Shown piece by piece: positions 1 to 7,875 of a DNA stretch of 64,000 bases (position 1 is its first letter; each line of letters starts with the position of its first letter). The DNA is taken from positions 124,001 to 188,000 of the forward strand of contig NZ_JAQMWP010000020.1 in assembly GCF_030403745.1 (NCBI RefSeq), given 5' to 3'. This DNA comes from Streptomyces sp. S.PB5. Lineage in GTDB: Bacteria > Actinomycetota > Actinomycetes > Streptomycetales > Streptomycetaceae. The notes under the pieces are model-generated. The model saw only the letters and a program-made list of their open reading frames with translations. It was not told where the DNA came from and searched no databases. The translations under genes and the position numbers were made by a program.

Positions 1-1
1 C

Positions 2-193
2 CACGCCGGGGCCGTGATCGTCTGCGATGCGGCGGCCTGGTTCGTCGGCCGGATCCTCACGCGCGTCGACGGTGGAGACCACGTCGGCTTCGTCCTGGAT
101 CCGGTCCAGTGGGGCGGGAGCGAGGCGCACGCAGGGCCGCTGCTGCGCCTGGGCGAGGCCGGCTCCATCTCGCCCGGTCACCCGGTGGACTGA
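2..193 (+). CDS. Flavin reductase-like protein, C-terminal fragment
   Basis: Only the last 63 codons are inside the window; the start lies to the left. The reading frame runs without a stop from base 2 to a TGA at 191-193. The visible part contains the pattern AAAWFVGRILTRVDGGDHV followed by a GPLLRLG-type end. This resembles the C-terminal half of flavin reductase-like FMN-binding split-barrel proteins, where a DxGDH segment is conserved. Such proteins reduce or bind FMN, often as partners of monooxygenases. Because the N-terminal half is missing, the family call is tentative and the substrate cannot be stated. Confidence 0.5.
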   Translation, partial: HAGAVIVCDAAAWFVGRILTRVDGGDHVGFVLDPVQWGGSEAHAGPLLRLGEAGSISPGHPVD

Positions 194-250
194 CCACGCC
201 ACCTGGACGGCTCTGCCCGGGGAGGAGTCACCGGGGGCGTGTCACGACGG

Positions 251-931
251 TCAGCGCAGTCGGCGCGCACGTAGCACCAGGTCGTCGGTGTGGTGGGCGC
301 CCGCGCCGCCGTCAGGCGCCACGCGGGGCCGTTGCTCGTCCACCTCGATCTCCCAGTCGTCGTCGAGAAGACCGGTGACCATCGAGGGCCAGACGTAGTC
401 GGCGGGGTCGAAGCCGCTGTCGTGGGCCTGCTGGGTGTCCACCCCCGCGTGGTGGACGAGCAGCAGCGTGCCGCCGGGCGCGACGGCCGCGAGCAGCGCG
501 CGCTCGGCAGCGGCGTCCGGGGTGCGCAGCAGGGCCGGGTACTGCGCGGAAACGAGGTCGAAGGAGGCCGGCGGGAGCGCCGCCTCGGTGAGTTCGGCAT
601 GGACCCAGCGAACGGTGACTCCGGCGTCCCGCGCATGCCCGGCCGCCCGTTCCAGTGCCACGCCCGAGACCTCGAGCGCGGTCACGTCCCAGCCGCCACG
701 GGCGAGCCAGACGGCGTCCGCGCCCTCGCCGCAGCCGACGTCGAGCACTCGCCCGGGGGTGAGCCCGGCGACCTCGGCCACGAGCGCACCATTGGGCCGG
801 CCGCTCCACAACTGCTGCCGGTCGGCGTACCGGCTGTCCCACTCCGCCCGCACCGCGGGGTCCCCGAGGTATCCGTCGGTGGGCAGGGCGAGGTCGGAGG
901 CGGATGATTCCGTTGCGATGTCGTCGGTCAC
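251..931 (-). CDS. SAM-dependent class I methyltransferase
   Basis: A 226-residue protein with a class I methyltransferase fold. Motif I, VLDVGCGEGAD, sits at about residues 62-72 and binds S-adenosylmethionine. It is followed by an acidic residue after strand 2 (TALEVSG) and a motif-IV-like segment (FDLVSAQYPA). The frame is open up to 1051, but that longer start would begin at the foot of a terminator hairpin (1057-1085). The GTG at 931 is therefore chosen, and the ends of intact relatives fit it. The acceptor is unknown; the layout resembles small-molecule, thiopurine/tellurite-type methyltransferases. The gene stands alone, convergent with the flavin-reductase fragment. Confidence 0.7.
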   Translation of the reverse strand: MTDDIATESSASDLALPTDGYLGDPAVRAEWDSRYADRQQLWSGRPNGALVAEVAGLTPGRVLDVGCGEGADAVWLARGGWDVTALEVSGVALERAAGHARDAGVTVRWVHAELTEAALPPASFDLVSAQYPALLRTPDAAAERALLAAVAPGGTLLLVHHAGVDTQQAHDSGFDPADYVWPSMVTGLLDDDWEIEVDEQRPRVAPDGGAGAHHTDDLVLRARRLR

Positions 932-1056
932 GGGCCCACCGTCGCTCACTGCCCGCTGCACGGCCACTGTTGTTGCCGGTTCGGCAAAAGCAGGCCTGCG
1001 TCGGCGCGTGACCGGACCGCGCGGGGCTGTAGTCGGCCCAAGGGCGACCACGCCGA

Positions 1057-1085
1057 ACGCTCGGCCGGGAATCCCGGCCGAGCGT
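1057..1085 (-). terminator. Terminator hairpin after the GH30 gene
   Basis: ACGCTCGGCCGGGA and TCCCGGCCGAGCGT are exact reverse complements around one base, giving a very GC-rich hairpin 25 bases after the stop of the GH30 gene. There is no T run, which is usual for Streptomyces terminators. Confidence 0.75.
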
Positions 1086-1109
1086 CCGTCAGAATGGTTC
1101 GCGGCGTGC

Positions 1110-3146
1110 TCAGCCCACTTCGGTGATCCGCCACCGCTGGTTGGAACCGGAGTTGGCCTGCCACGTCGTGACGGCCGCGCCCTCGTTCGTCGCCTGGCCG
1201 CCGACCTCCAGCAGCCGTCCGGTCGCCGCGTTCACCAGCGTCCAGGTGCCGTCGCCCGTGGTCGACAGGATCCACTCCGTCGCCGGGTCTCGCTCACCCG
1301 TGTCGGCCTCGATCACCGGCACGTTGTCACGTACGGCGAGCCGCTTGCCCTCGGCCGGGTTGGCGAAGACGTACCGCGCACGGTTGCTGCCCTTCTTGCC
1401 GTACTTCGCCTCCAGCCGCCACTCCTGCGCGACCGTGCCGTTCGCCGAGTTGATGACCAGGTTGGTGCCGTTCGCGCCGACGGTCACCGCCTTGCCGCTC
1501 TGCACACCGGTCAGCGTGTACGAGGCGCCCTTGCTGAACAGGCTCGCGTCCTTCGCGACACCGGAGACGCCCTTGACGGCGAACGACGTCACGGACTGCG
1601 CGGGGACGGTGAACGTCGCCCGGCCGTCGACGACCTTCACCGGGGCCTGCTCCACCAGCTTGCCGGCCGCGTCGGTGACGGTCGGGGTGACGGTGGCGTG
1701 CTCCTTGATCTTCCCGAACTTCGACAGGTCGATCGTCACCGCGCGGGGTGCGGTCGTGGAGTTGACGTGGACCAGCGAGGCGCCCTTGCCGTCCTTCGTC
1801 ACGGCGGCGGCGCTGGAGGTGTCGTTCGCCTTGATCAGACGGTCGCCGGGCTTGATGAAGTGCGTGAAGTTGCGGGCCGTGTCGAACTTGGTGTTCGTGT
1901 AGATCGGGCAGGACTGCAGCGTGTCCGTCGACGTGCAGCTGAACGGCAGCTGGATGGAACCCCAGTTGCCGCCCTTGGCGGACTCGCCGCCCGGCTTCAT
2001 GTTGTCGTAGTCCTCGACCGGCTGCCAGAACACCCAGGCCTTGGGCTCCAGTTCACGCAGATCGTTCACCATCTGCTGGGCCAGGCCCAAGCCGGGGCGC
2101 ATGTCGGTGAAGCTCTGCCCGTCACCCCAGTCGCCCTCCACCTCGCTCATCCACAGCGGCTTGTCGGCCGCCTTGGCGAGATCGCGGACGGTGGTGCGCT
2201 GGCCGGTGCCGTAGGTGTGGACGTTCATCTGGCCGACGAGGTCCTTGGAGCCTTGCGAGTAGGAGTTCCAGTTGGTCGCGAACAGACCGGGGTTGGTCTC
2301 GTCCATCGCCGATATGTCGGCCTTGACCTTGGCCTTCTTCAGTGCCGGCGCCAGCGCGGCCAGCACCTTCTCCTGCATCGCGGGCCCGATGTGGGCACCT
2401 TCCTGACGGCCGCCCACCGGTTCGCCGTCGGCGTCCAGACGGGTTCCCCAGTAGCCGGTGTTGGGCTCGTTGAACGGGTCGACGGTGTCGACCTTGATGC
2501 CCTCGGACTTCTCCAGCCGCTTCGTCGCGCCGGCCAGGTAGGCGGCGAAGTCGGAGACCGAACTCTCCTTGAGCTGCTCGGCGTTGGAGTCGAAGCCGCC
2601 GGAGACATAGCCGCTGACCGTCATGAACCAGGGCGGCGAGTTCGAGAACGTCTCCCAGTGGTCGATGTCGTTCTTGATGCGCTCGACCCACCAGCGCTGC
2701 GTGGCGTCCGCGTCCGGGTTCCAGTCGGCGGGGTCGTCGGCGCTCCACCAGTCGGTGTCGGTACGGGTGGTGCCCTCCGGCGCCTTCCACCAGCCCTCGA
2801 CCGCGCCGCCCGCGCGCAGGTAGTCCTTCACATCGGGGGCGTTGCCGCCGCCGATGTTGTAGCGCGCGATGTTCAGCGCCAGACCGTCGTCCCCGAAGAG
2901 CAGATCGGCGAGCTTCTCGCGGATCTCCTTGGGGTAGTCGCCGGTGGCGTTCGCGAACCAGACGAGGCTGGTGCCCCAGCCCTCGAACTTGTCCTGCTTG
3001 TACGACGGGTCGGGCTGGACGGTGACCGACGCGACCGTGTCGGCCTGCGCGAGCGGGGCGGGGACGGAGAGCAGTGCCGCTCCGGTCGCCAGCGCGGTCA
3101 TCGACGCGGCCCCGAGGAGCCGTCTGCTGCGGGTGAGTCCTGCCAT
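1110..3146 (-). CDS. Secreted GH30 endo-beta-1,6-galactanase-like glycosidase with ricin-type CBM13 domain
   Basis: A 678-residue secreted enzyme. Residues 1-35 form a signal peptide (RSRR, a hydrophobic alanine/leucine stretch, then AQA-D). The catalytic (beta/alpha)8 domain follows, with FEGWGTSLVWFANATGDYP at 54-72, as in GH30 galactanases. The acid/base is probably Glu227 in DPFNEPN and the nucleophile Glu335 in WMSEVEGD. A beta-sandwich of about residues 430-530 is typical of GH30. The last ~140 residues form a ricin-B-like trefoil (CBM13) with a QRW motif near the end. This architecture matches Streptomyces endo-beta-1,6-galactanases that attack arabinogalactan side chains. A GGGAG ribosome site lies 8 bases before the ATG. 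Substrate is inferred from family only. Confidence 0.8.
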   Translation of the reverse strand: MAGLTRSRRLLGAASMTALATGAALLSVPAPLAQADTVASVTVQPDPSYKQDKFEGWGTSLVWFANATGDYPKEIREKLADLLFGDDGLALNIARYNIGGGNAPDVKDYLRAGGAVEGWWKAPEGTTRTDTDWWSADDPADWNPDADATQRWWVERIKNDIDHWETFSNSPPWFMTVSGYVSGGFDSNAEQLKESSVSDFAAYLAGATKRLEKSEGIKVDTVDPFNEPNTGYWGTRLDADGEPVGGRQEGAHIGPAMQEKVLAALAPALKKAKVKADISAMDETNPGLFATNWNSYSQGSKDLVGQMNVHTYGTGQRTTVRDLAKAADKPLWMSEVEGDWGDGQSFTDMRPGLGLAQQMVNDLRELEPKAWVFWQPVEDYDNMKPGGESAKGGNWGSIQLPFSCTSTDTLQSCPIYTNTKFDTARNFTHFIKPGDRLIKANDTSSAAAVTKDGKGASLVHVNSTTAPRAVTIDLSKFGKIKEHATVTPTVTDAAGKLVEQAPVKVVDGRATFTVPAQSVTSFAVKGVSGVAKDASLFSKGASYTLTGVQSGKAVTVGANGTNLVINSANGTVAQEWRLEAKYGKKGSNRARYVFANPAEGKRLAVRDNVPVIEADTGERDPATEWILSTTGDGTWTLVNAATGRLLEVGGQATNEGAAVTTWQANSGSNQRWRITEVG

Positions 3147-3264
3147 CGTGTGCTCCCAGCTTCATAGGTGGAAACGTTGCGGTGGTCCCTCCCGCCGGAC
3201 GTACGGGGAGGGCGCCCCCGGGCGGGCCATGTGCCGCCCGGGGGAACAGAGGTGGGGGAGTGGA

Positions 3265-3481
3265 TCAGGGCTGCGGTCGGCGTGCCTCGGTGTCGTCGGC
3301 GCGGTTCACCAGGAACGGGAACTGTTCCTCGGCCTTCCGGCGAACGATCAGCCCGACGCGGCCGCGTGCTTCGGTCGGGGGTTCGCCCGCGATGCCGACC
3401 GGCGCCCGGAAGCGCGGCAGCGGCCCGGTGAGCCCCGCTTTGCCGTGGCGGGTGGAGGCGGTGCCGGGTGCAACGTTGTCA
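3265..3481 (-). pseudogene. Possible frameshifted remnant of an unknown gene
   Basis: An ATG at 3481 has a good ribosome site (GAGGAACGACC-ATG), but its own frame closes after about 44 codons with low-complexity residues. The next frame over stays open from that point to a TGA at 3265-3267. It reads like protein, with segments such as PRFRAPVGIAGEPPTEARG and RVGLIVRRKAEEQFPFLVN. A one-base loss just after the start would explain this. No family is recognised. It lies downstream of the 16-base palindrome at 3577-3592, which may once have controlled it. Confidence 0.3.
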
Positions 3482-3576
3482 TGGTCGTTCCTCAGCGATG
3501 TCTCCGTTTGTCCGTGCGGCTGCGGGGCGCGATGGTCACGCGAACATCGATCGGCGAAGTGGAGTCCCGCGCTGTT

Positions 3577-3592
3577 ATGTTTACGTAAACAT
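3577..3592. promoter_or_regulatory. LacI-type operator palindrome
   Basis: ATGTTTACGTAAACAT is a perfect 16-base palindrome with a central CG, the typical layout of LacI-family sugar-regulator operators, and is A/T-rich against the GC-rich surroundings. It lies 431 bases upstream of the GH30 gene, so it may act on that gene or on the remnant in between. No LacI gene is in the window. Confidence 0.6.
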
Positions 3593-3710
3593 TCGATGGC
3601 GGCATGTCTACACGCCCGCTATGACGAAGGTCAAGGGTGTCTCCCGGGAGGCATGTGACCAGGGCGGTGCAAGAACAGGCACGGGGTGGGCAACGGACGC
3701 CGTGCGGCTG

Positions 3711-3740
3711 TGGCGTCAGGGCGTTGTCGCCCTGACGCCA
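3711..3740 (-). terminator. Terminator after the 3.8-kb USP gene
   Basis: TGGCGTCAGGGCG and CGCCCTGACGCCA form a perfect 13-base-pair stem with a TTGT loop, 89 bases beyond the stop of the minus-strand USP gene. Confidence 0.8.
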
Positions 3741-3828
3741 CGTCATCCTGCTCGCCGCCGGCAGACCCTCCGCCTCAGGTCGGTCCCGGCCGTCGTGCGG
3801 CGGCATGAACGCCCGGCGGAGGGGGAGC

Positions 3829-4731
3829 TCACGCGTGGGCCACGACGACGACGGGGCACCGTGCGTGGTGCATCGCCGCGTGTGCCACGGGTCCGGTGTG
3901 TGTGCCGAGCCGGGACGACCGGATCCGTCGTCCGACGACCAGCAGGCCCGCATCCTGCGCGAACGCCGGCAGACGCTGTGCCGGACTTCCCTCCCGCGTC
4001 AGTTCATGGACCTCGACGGTGGGGAACTTCTGCCGCCACGGCTCCACGACGGCGGCCAGGGTGTGCGCGGCGGACGCCTGGATCGCTTTGCGCGCCCTCG
4101 CCACCGCGGCACCCTGCACGTACGGCAGCCGCCACACGGACACCGCCCGCAGCGGCGCGTCACGCAGCGCCGCGCACTCGAAGGCGAAGGAGAGCAACTC
4201 CTCGCACGCGTGCGCCGGATCGACGCCGACGACGACGTCCCGGTACGGCGTGTGCGCCGAGGGCCGGCCGTCCGCGTCCGGCAGATGCTCGTCCGCCAGC
4301 GAATGATGGGCGCGTACGAGCACGACGGGCCTGGTCACGTGGGCCACCGTCGCCTGGGCGACCGATCCCACCAGGAACCCGCCCAGGCCGCCGAACGCGC
4401 GGCTGCCCAGCACCAGCAACTCGGCGTCCGCGCCCGCCCGGGCCAGGACGTCGTACGCGGAACCGGCGATCTGCTCGGAGCTCACGGAGAGCTGCGGGTA
4501 ACCCTCGCCCAGCCGGTCCACGGCGTCGGCCAGAACTTGGCGCGCCCAGCGGCGCGGCTCGTTCAACTCCGGCCGTTCCGTCTCACCGGGCGTCGTGACG
4601 CCCTCCCATGCCTGCAGCAGACGCAGCGGCAGGCCGTGCCTGAGCGCCTCCCGGGCCGCCCAGTCGGCGGCGGCGAGGCTCTCGCGTGAACCGTCCAGTC
4701 CTACGACCACGGGGCGCAACACGGCCGACAC
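3829..4731 (-). CDS. Tandem universal stress protein
   Basis: A 300-residue cytoplasmic protein made of two universal stress protein domains. Domain 1 starts VVVGLDGSRES and ends with the nucleotide-binding loop LGSRAFGGLGGFLVGSVAQ, which carries the expected G-x2-G-x9-G-S spacing. Domain 2 starts VVVGVDPAH, but its loop (GRRIRSSRLGTHTGPVAHA) has lost the final G-S, so it probably binds ATP poorly or not at all. USPs help cells survive hypoxia, starvation and dormancy. Upstream lies one GGCC-type box at 4822-4839, about 90 bases before the start. The decayed USP at 5951 shares its C-terminal sequence pattern (PWRQK...VAHAA). Confidence 0.85.
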   Translation of the reverse strand: MSAVLRPVVVGLDGSRESLAAADWAAREALRHGLPLRLLQAWEGVTTPGETERPELNEPRRWARQVLADAVDRLGEGYPQLSVSSEQIAGSAYDVLARAGADAELLVLGSRAFGGLGGFLVGSVAQATVAHVTRPVVLVRAHHSLADEHLPDADGRPSAHTPYRDVVVGVDPAHACEELLSFAFECAALRDAPLRAVSVWRLPYVQGAAVARARKAIQASAAHTLAAVVEPWRQKFPTVEVHELTREGSPAQRLPAFAQDAGLLVVGRRIRSSRLGTHTGPVAHAAMHHARCPVVVVAHA

Positions 4732-4745
4732 CTCCTCTGACCGGT

Positions 4746-4767
4746 GCCCGCACGCCCTTGTGCGGGC
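4746..4767 (-). terminator. Terminator after the CBS gene
   Basis: GCCCGCAC and GTGCGGGC form an 8-base-pair stem with a GCCCTT loop, between the end of the CBS gene and the USP promoter region. Confidence 0.55.
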
Positions 4768-4821
4768 CCCTCACTGCCAGGATCGCGGTACGGCATGCAC
4801 CACCGTCAGGGGCCGTTGCGA

Positions 4822-4839
4822 CCTGGCCGTTGGGCCTTA
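4822..4839. promoter_or_regulatory. GGCC box upstream of USP (single)
   Basis: CCTGGCC-GTTG-GGCCTTA keeps the GGCC-N4-GGCC core of the element found repeatedly in this island. It lies about 90 bases upstream of the USP start at 4731. A clear second copy at 21-22 bp is not seen, only a half-site (AGGGGCC at 4807-4813). Confidence 0.45.
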
Positions 4840-4898
4840 CGTCCCCGGCACCACCAGATGGAAGGGCGACCACCCGTCGGCGAGGACGGAGGGGACCG

Positions 4899-5303
4899 TC
4901 ATGCGATGTCGACGACGTCCCCGAGGCCATCCAGTTCCTGAGTGGCCAGCCGGAACACGTCGTCGAAGGTGACGACGCCCACCAGCCGTCGCTCGGAGAG
5001 GACCGGAACCCTCCTGACACCCAGGTCGCGCATGATGCGGTACGCCGCCATCACATCGGCGTCCGCGTCGACGGACGCCGGGGCACCCGTCATCACGGCC
5101 TCGACACGCGTCTCGGCGGACAGACCCGTGGCGAGGACGCGGTTCACCAGGTCCCGGTCGGTCACCACGCCGACGAGCGAATCGTCGCCGACCACGAAGA
5201 GGTAACCGGCATCCAGGGCGCGCATGGTGAGAGCCACGTCCCGCACGGACTCCGTCGGCGGTACCGTGACGGGCGGACCGGACATGATGTGACGGACCAG
5301 CAT
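4899..5303 (-). CDS. Two-CBS-domain protein (Hrp1-like)
   Basis: A 134-residue cytoplasmic protein that consists of one CBS pair and nothing else. The first CBS repeat runs from VRHIMSGPPVTV to GVVTDRDLVNR, and the second from VEAVMTGAPASV to GVVTFDDVFRLA. CBS pairs bind adenine nucleotides and sense energy state. A stand-alone pair of this size corresponds to M. tuberculosis Rv2626c (Hrp1), a strongly induced DosR-regulon protein; this supports reading the island as a dormancy-type regulon. A GGGGG-type ribosome site lies just before the ATG. It is followed by a hairpin terminator at 4746-4767. Confidence 0.8.
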   Translation of the reverse strand: MLVRHIMSGPPVTVPPTESVRDVALTMRALDAGYLFVVGDDSLVGVVTDRDLVNRVLATGLSAETRVEAVMTGAPASVDADADVMAAYRIMRDLGVRRVPVLSERRLVGVVTFDDVFRLATQELDGLGDVVDIA

Positions 5304-5348
5304 TTCCCCCTCCTAGCCCCTTGGCCGGCTCCCGTGCGCGGCCATGAA

Positions 5349-5377
5349 GGAGGGGTGCGCGTTCCCGGCACCCCTCC
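5349..5377 (-). terminator. Terminator after the small membrane protein gene
   Basis: GGAGGGGTGC and GCACCCCTCC form a 10-base-pair stem with a nine-base loop, 26 bases beyond the stop at 5403. Confidence 0.7.
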
Positions 5378-5402
5378 ACGCGTCGCTCCTTGCAGAGCGG
5401 CG

Positions 5403-5738
5403 TCAGGCGACCCTGCGCAGGTGCTGCTCCTTCTCCAGCACCTTGGCCTCATCGGTGAACCTGCGCGTGATTCCCGCCAGGAACCGCAGTGCCTCGTACC
5501 AGAAGTACGCCGCGCCGGCGATGAGGAATCCGGTGATCGTGACGCCGATGGTGTCGTTGCGCACTGCGAGGTCCCAGACCCCGAACAGATCGAAGTCCGC
5601 GAGCCACGCGGCGCCCATGCCGAGAGCCACCAGGGAGAACGCCCAGAGCTCCGGCAACAGATACAGGTAGCGGTGCCCGATCTTCGCGACGATCAGCACT
5701 GCCAGCCCGAGCAGCGCCAGCATCCCGAACGCATACAT
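5403..5738 (-). CDS. Small integral membrane protein of unknown function
   Basis: A 111-residue protein with three likely membrane segments at about residues 4-19, 31-47 and 64-86, followed by a charged C-terminal tail (RRFTDEAKVLEKEQHLRRV) that should lie in the cytoplasm. The frame is open further upstream, but the ATG at 5738 has a GGAAGG ribosome site and begins a sensible membrane protein. I do not recognise a family. It is preceded by a pair of GGCC boxes at 5851-5890, about 115-150 bases upstream, which places it in the putative stress regulon. Confidence 0.7.
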   Translation of the reverse strand: MYAFGMLALLGLAVLIVAKIGHRYLYLLPELWAFSLVALGMGAAWLADFDLFGVWDLAVRNDTIGVTITGFLIAGAAYFWYEALRFLAGITRRFTDEAKVLEKEQHLRRVA

Positions 5739-5850
5739 GAGATCCGCCGCCTTCCTGAGATGGGGAAACGGACGCCGACGGGAGGGGGCGACGTGAACTC
5801 GGCTGTCGTGCCCCTCTGTTGCCAGCGTCGCGCGCCGGCACCCCGGATGC

Positions 5851-5890
5851 CAGGGCCGACCGGGGCTTGCGGCGGTGCCGTTCGGCCCGA
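5851..5890. promoter_or_regulatory. GGCC box pair upstream of the membrane protein gene
   Basis: CAGGGCC-GACC-GGGGCTT (5851-5868) and CGGTGCC-GTTC-GGCCCGA (5873-5890) are imperfect copies of the island's element, with centres 22 bp apart. The first shares CAGGGCC-GACC with the best copies near 9.3 kb. Confidence 0.55.
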
Positions 5891-5950
5891 GTGCGAAGGG
5901 CGCTTGTGGAACGCGGTGAGCGCGGCGCCGGCCCGTCCTGTGCCGCGGCG

Positions 5951-6616
5951 TCAACCGTAGGGGACGGACAAGACCGGGGACGTGGCCCGGCGCACGGCGG
6001 CATGGGCCACCGCTCCGAGCCGAGGTGTGTCGCCGGAGGCGACGCGGTGTCCGAGGGCGACGAGGGCCGCGTGTCCGCCGGCGGTGGGCACGGCACACGC
6101 AGGGACATCCTCAAGACACACCTCCTCCACCCGCACCTCGGGAATCTTCTGCCGCCAGGGCGTCAGGACCTCGGTGAGCAGCCGTCCGGCGCGGCGGACA
6201 CGAGGCGGCCGCCGTACCGCCGCGGCCAGGCTGTTGTGGCCGTGACCGGCGTCGAGCGTGAGGAGGACGGGACCGTCGGGGGCCGGCTCACCGGGGTGGG
6301 ACTCGGGCGGTCGTACGAGCGTGAGGGGGAAGTCGGCCACGGCGGCGGTCCTGGCGCTGGTCGAGCCGAGCAGGGAAGCGGACGTGGTGCCCAGGCCGCG
6401 GGAGCCGGGGACGAGGGGTCCGGCATTCACGCCGGCCGTCAGCAAGGCCTCACCGGGCGGGGTGCCGAGCACGCGGGTGTCGACGGGCAGTCGCGGGGGG
6501 CGGGTGCTCAGGCGGACGGCGGCCAGATCGAGGGAGCGTACCGCCCAGCGGCGACGTGCGGCCGCCTCCGACGGGTCAGGACGGGCGCCGTTCGCAGCGG
6601 GCCAGGGGGAGATCAA
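5951..6616 (-). pseudogene. Degenerate universal stress protein, N-terminus missing
   Basis: The 221-codon frame clearly comes from a tandem USP. The first domain still has VPGSRGLGTTSASLLGSTS in place of the ATP loop, and the end (TPWRQKIPEVRVEEV ... LGAVAHAAVRRATSPVL) parallels the intact USP at 3829. What is missing is the starting strand and the V-G-V-D-G-S nucleotide motif. The frame stays open upstream to about 6700 with a residual GGSG but without a usable start and ribosome site. Domain 2 is shortened. Either a truncated protein is made from an internal start or the gene is decaying; I favour decay. Boxes resembling the island's element lie upstream at 6713-6732. Confidence 0.5.
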
Positions 6617-7243
6617 GTGCAGTGAGGTGCAGCGGAGTTCGGCCTCTACGGTCGTCCGGGGCGTCGTCCCGGATCCGCCGGGCGGATGGCTCAGTCGTCT
6701 CTCGTATACGTCAAGGCGCCGGCCGGGCCCTTCGCACCACCGGCAGGCATCTGGCCGCCGGGCGGCGGCGGCCTAGGCTTGGTGTCGAGCCCAGGACCCA
6801 GGCTGTCGCCTCAGGACGTGGCTGTGAGTACCCAGCATCACCCCGTGTCCCGAGCCGTCACGAGCGTCGGCCATCACATCGAGTCGGCTTCGGTTCGGCT
6901 TTCCCCGCCCGTTCTCCTCCCGCGCGACGGGTGGGGATCCTGGTGTCCGGCCGGCGGCAGGTGGGGGACGTCGGCCGGACACACAAGCTGAGCGCGACGT
7001 GGCCGCGGTGCGGGCTGGGCGGCATCACCGTTGCCGGTGAATCCACGGGGGCGAGTCGGTGACCGGTCACGATCTCGGCGGAGATCTGCACGACACGTCC
7101 CTTGCCCGCGGCGGACCACGGCGCCGGAAGGTCCTTGTCGTCGTCGCCCCGTCGGTATCCGACGCCCCCTGAACTCTGCCGGTGACCATCACGCTCCACC
7201 CGGTGCGGGGGACGATTCCATAGCCTCAACCCTCGTCAGGGGG
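6617..7243. other. Gap of about 630 bases
   Basis: No convincing gene. It contains the lost 5' end of the degenerate USP (to about 6700) and a 20-base near-palindrome at 6713-6732. Open frames here (for example 6858-7229, minus strand) lack a ribosome site and coding-like residue use. Confidence 0.5.
6713..6732. promoter_or_regulatory. GGCC-like near-palindrome upstream of degenerate USP
   Basis: AAGGCGCCGG-CCGGGCCCTT has arms of ten bases with one mismatch pair. It resembles the island's GGCC element, but its spacer is two bases longer, so the match is weak. Confidence 0.35.
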
Positions 7244-7738
7244 TCACTTGTCGATCTTGATGTCGGAGATGAGCATGGTGGCGAGATCCGACTGGACCAT
7301 CAGGTGCGTACGGTGCGTGCGATGGCCGGAGTCCTGCCAGGTCAGGGTGACCCGGCTCCAGCAGTGGCCCATACCGCTGTCGTTGTAGACGACGGTCCAC
7401 CGGGTCGGCACGCCCTTGGCGCGCAGCACGCCGTCCTTGTGGTGAGCGGCCTCCCAACGGGCCAGGCTGCGTTGCAGTCCGGGCGTCAGGTAGTGGGCGC
7501 GCAGGGCGCTGGTGAGCCGTCCATGGCCGACGTCGTAGAGCACGTCGACATAGGCGCCGTAGAAGTCGGCGACCCGGTCGACGGCCGATGTCGGGCTGCC
7601 GGTGCGGACTGGTGCGGCGGCGGTGGCTGCGGACGTGGCGTCCGCCGTGTCGCCTGCGACGGTCGCCGATGCGAGCAGCCCGAGCGCCACCACGGCGGAG
7701 CCCCAGGCGAGTTGATGGAAGGTATGGGACGTGGTCAT
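7244..7738 (-). CDS. Secreted protein of unknown function
   Basis: A 164-residue protein with a signal peptide (about residues 1-33: short N-terminus, WGSAVVALGLLASATVAG, then an alanine-rich stretch). The mature part of about 130 residues has one cysteine and a helical start (VDRVADFYGAYVDVLYDVG), then alternating polar/hydrophobic residues suggesting beta strands (TRWTVVYND, HCWSRVTLTWQDS). The shape suggests a small NTF2- or DUF-type extracellular fold, but I do not recognise it. The ATG at 7738 is chosen over an upstream start because it begins the signal peptide directly. A GGCC box pair at 7821-7860 lies upstream. Confidence 0.65.
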   Translation of the reverse strand: MTTSHTFHQLAWGSAVVALGLLASATVAGDTADATSAATAAAPVRTGSPTSAVDRVADFYGAYVDVLYDVGHGRLTSALRAHYLTPGLQRSLARWEAAHHKDGVLRAKGVPTRWTVVYNDSGMGHCWSRVTLTWQDSGHRTHRTHLMVQSDLATMLISDIKIDK

Positions 7739-7820
7739 GTCGTTGTCCCTCCTTCGCCTGTGCACGAGAGTGCGGACATACCTTCACCCTCCGGTACATC
7801 GTGCCGGGGCGGTCGGACTG

Positions 7821-7860
7821 CAGGGCCAACTGGCCTTGTCCGGTGGACCGTTCGGTGGTG
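7821..7860. promoter_or_regulatory. GGCC box pair upstream of the secreted protein gene
   Basis: CAGGGCC-AACT-GGCCTTG (7821-7838) has six of seven paired arm positions. A weaker copy, GTGGACC-GTTC-GGTGGTG (7843-7860), lies 22 bp away centre to centre. They start about 80 bases before the ATG at 7738. Confidence 0.6.
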
Positions 7861-7875
7861 GGCGTACCGTGCCCG

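Larger units (their letters stand above)
3147..3828. other. 682-base gap between GH30 and USP genes
   Basis: No intact gene is convincing here. The gap holds a possible frameshifted remnant (3265-3481, minus strand), a 16-base operator palindrome at 3577-3592 and the terminator of the USP gene at 3711-3740. The rest shows nothing I can name. Confidence 0.5.

Noticed and set aside
435..3167. A 910-codon plus-strand open frame opposite the methyltransferase and GH30 genes
   Set aside because: It is the antisense of two clear genes, with arginine/valine-rich shadow composition and no domain.
6858..7229. A 123-codon minus-strand frame
   Set aside because: No ribosome site, no recognisable fold, and composition like non-coding GC-rich DNA.
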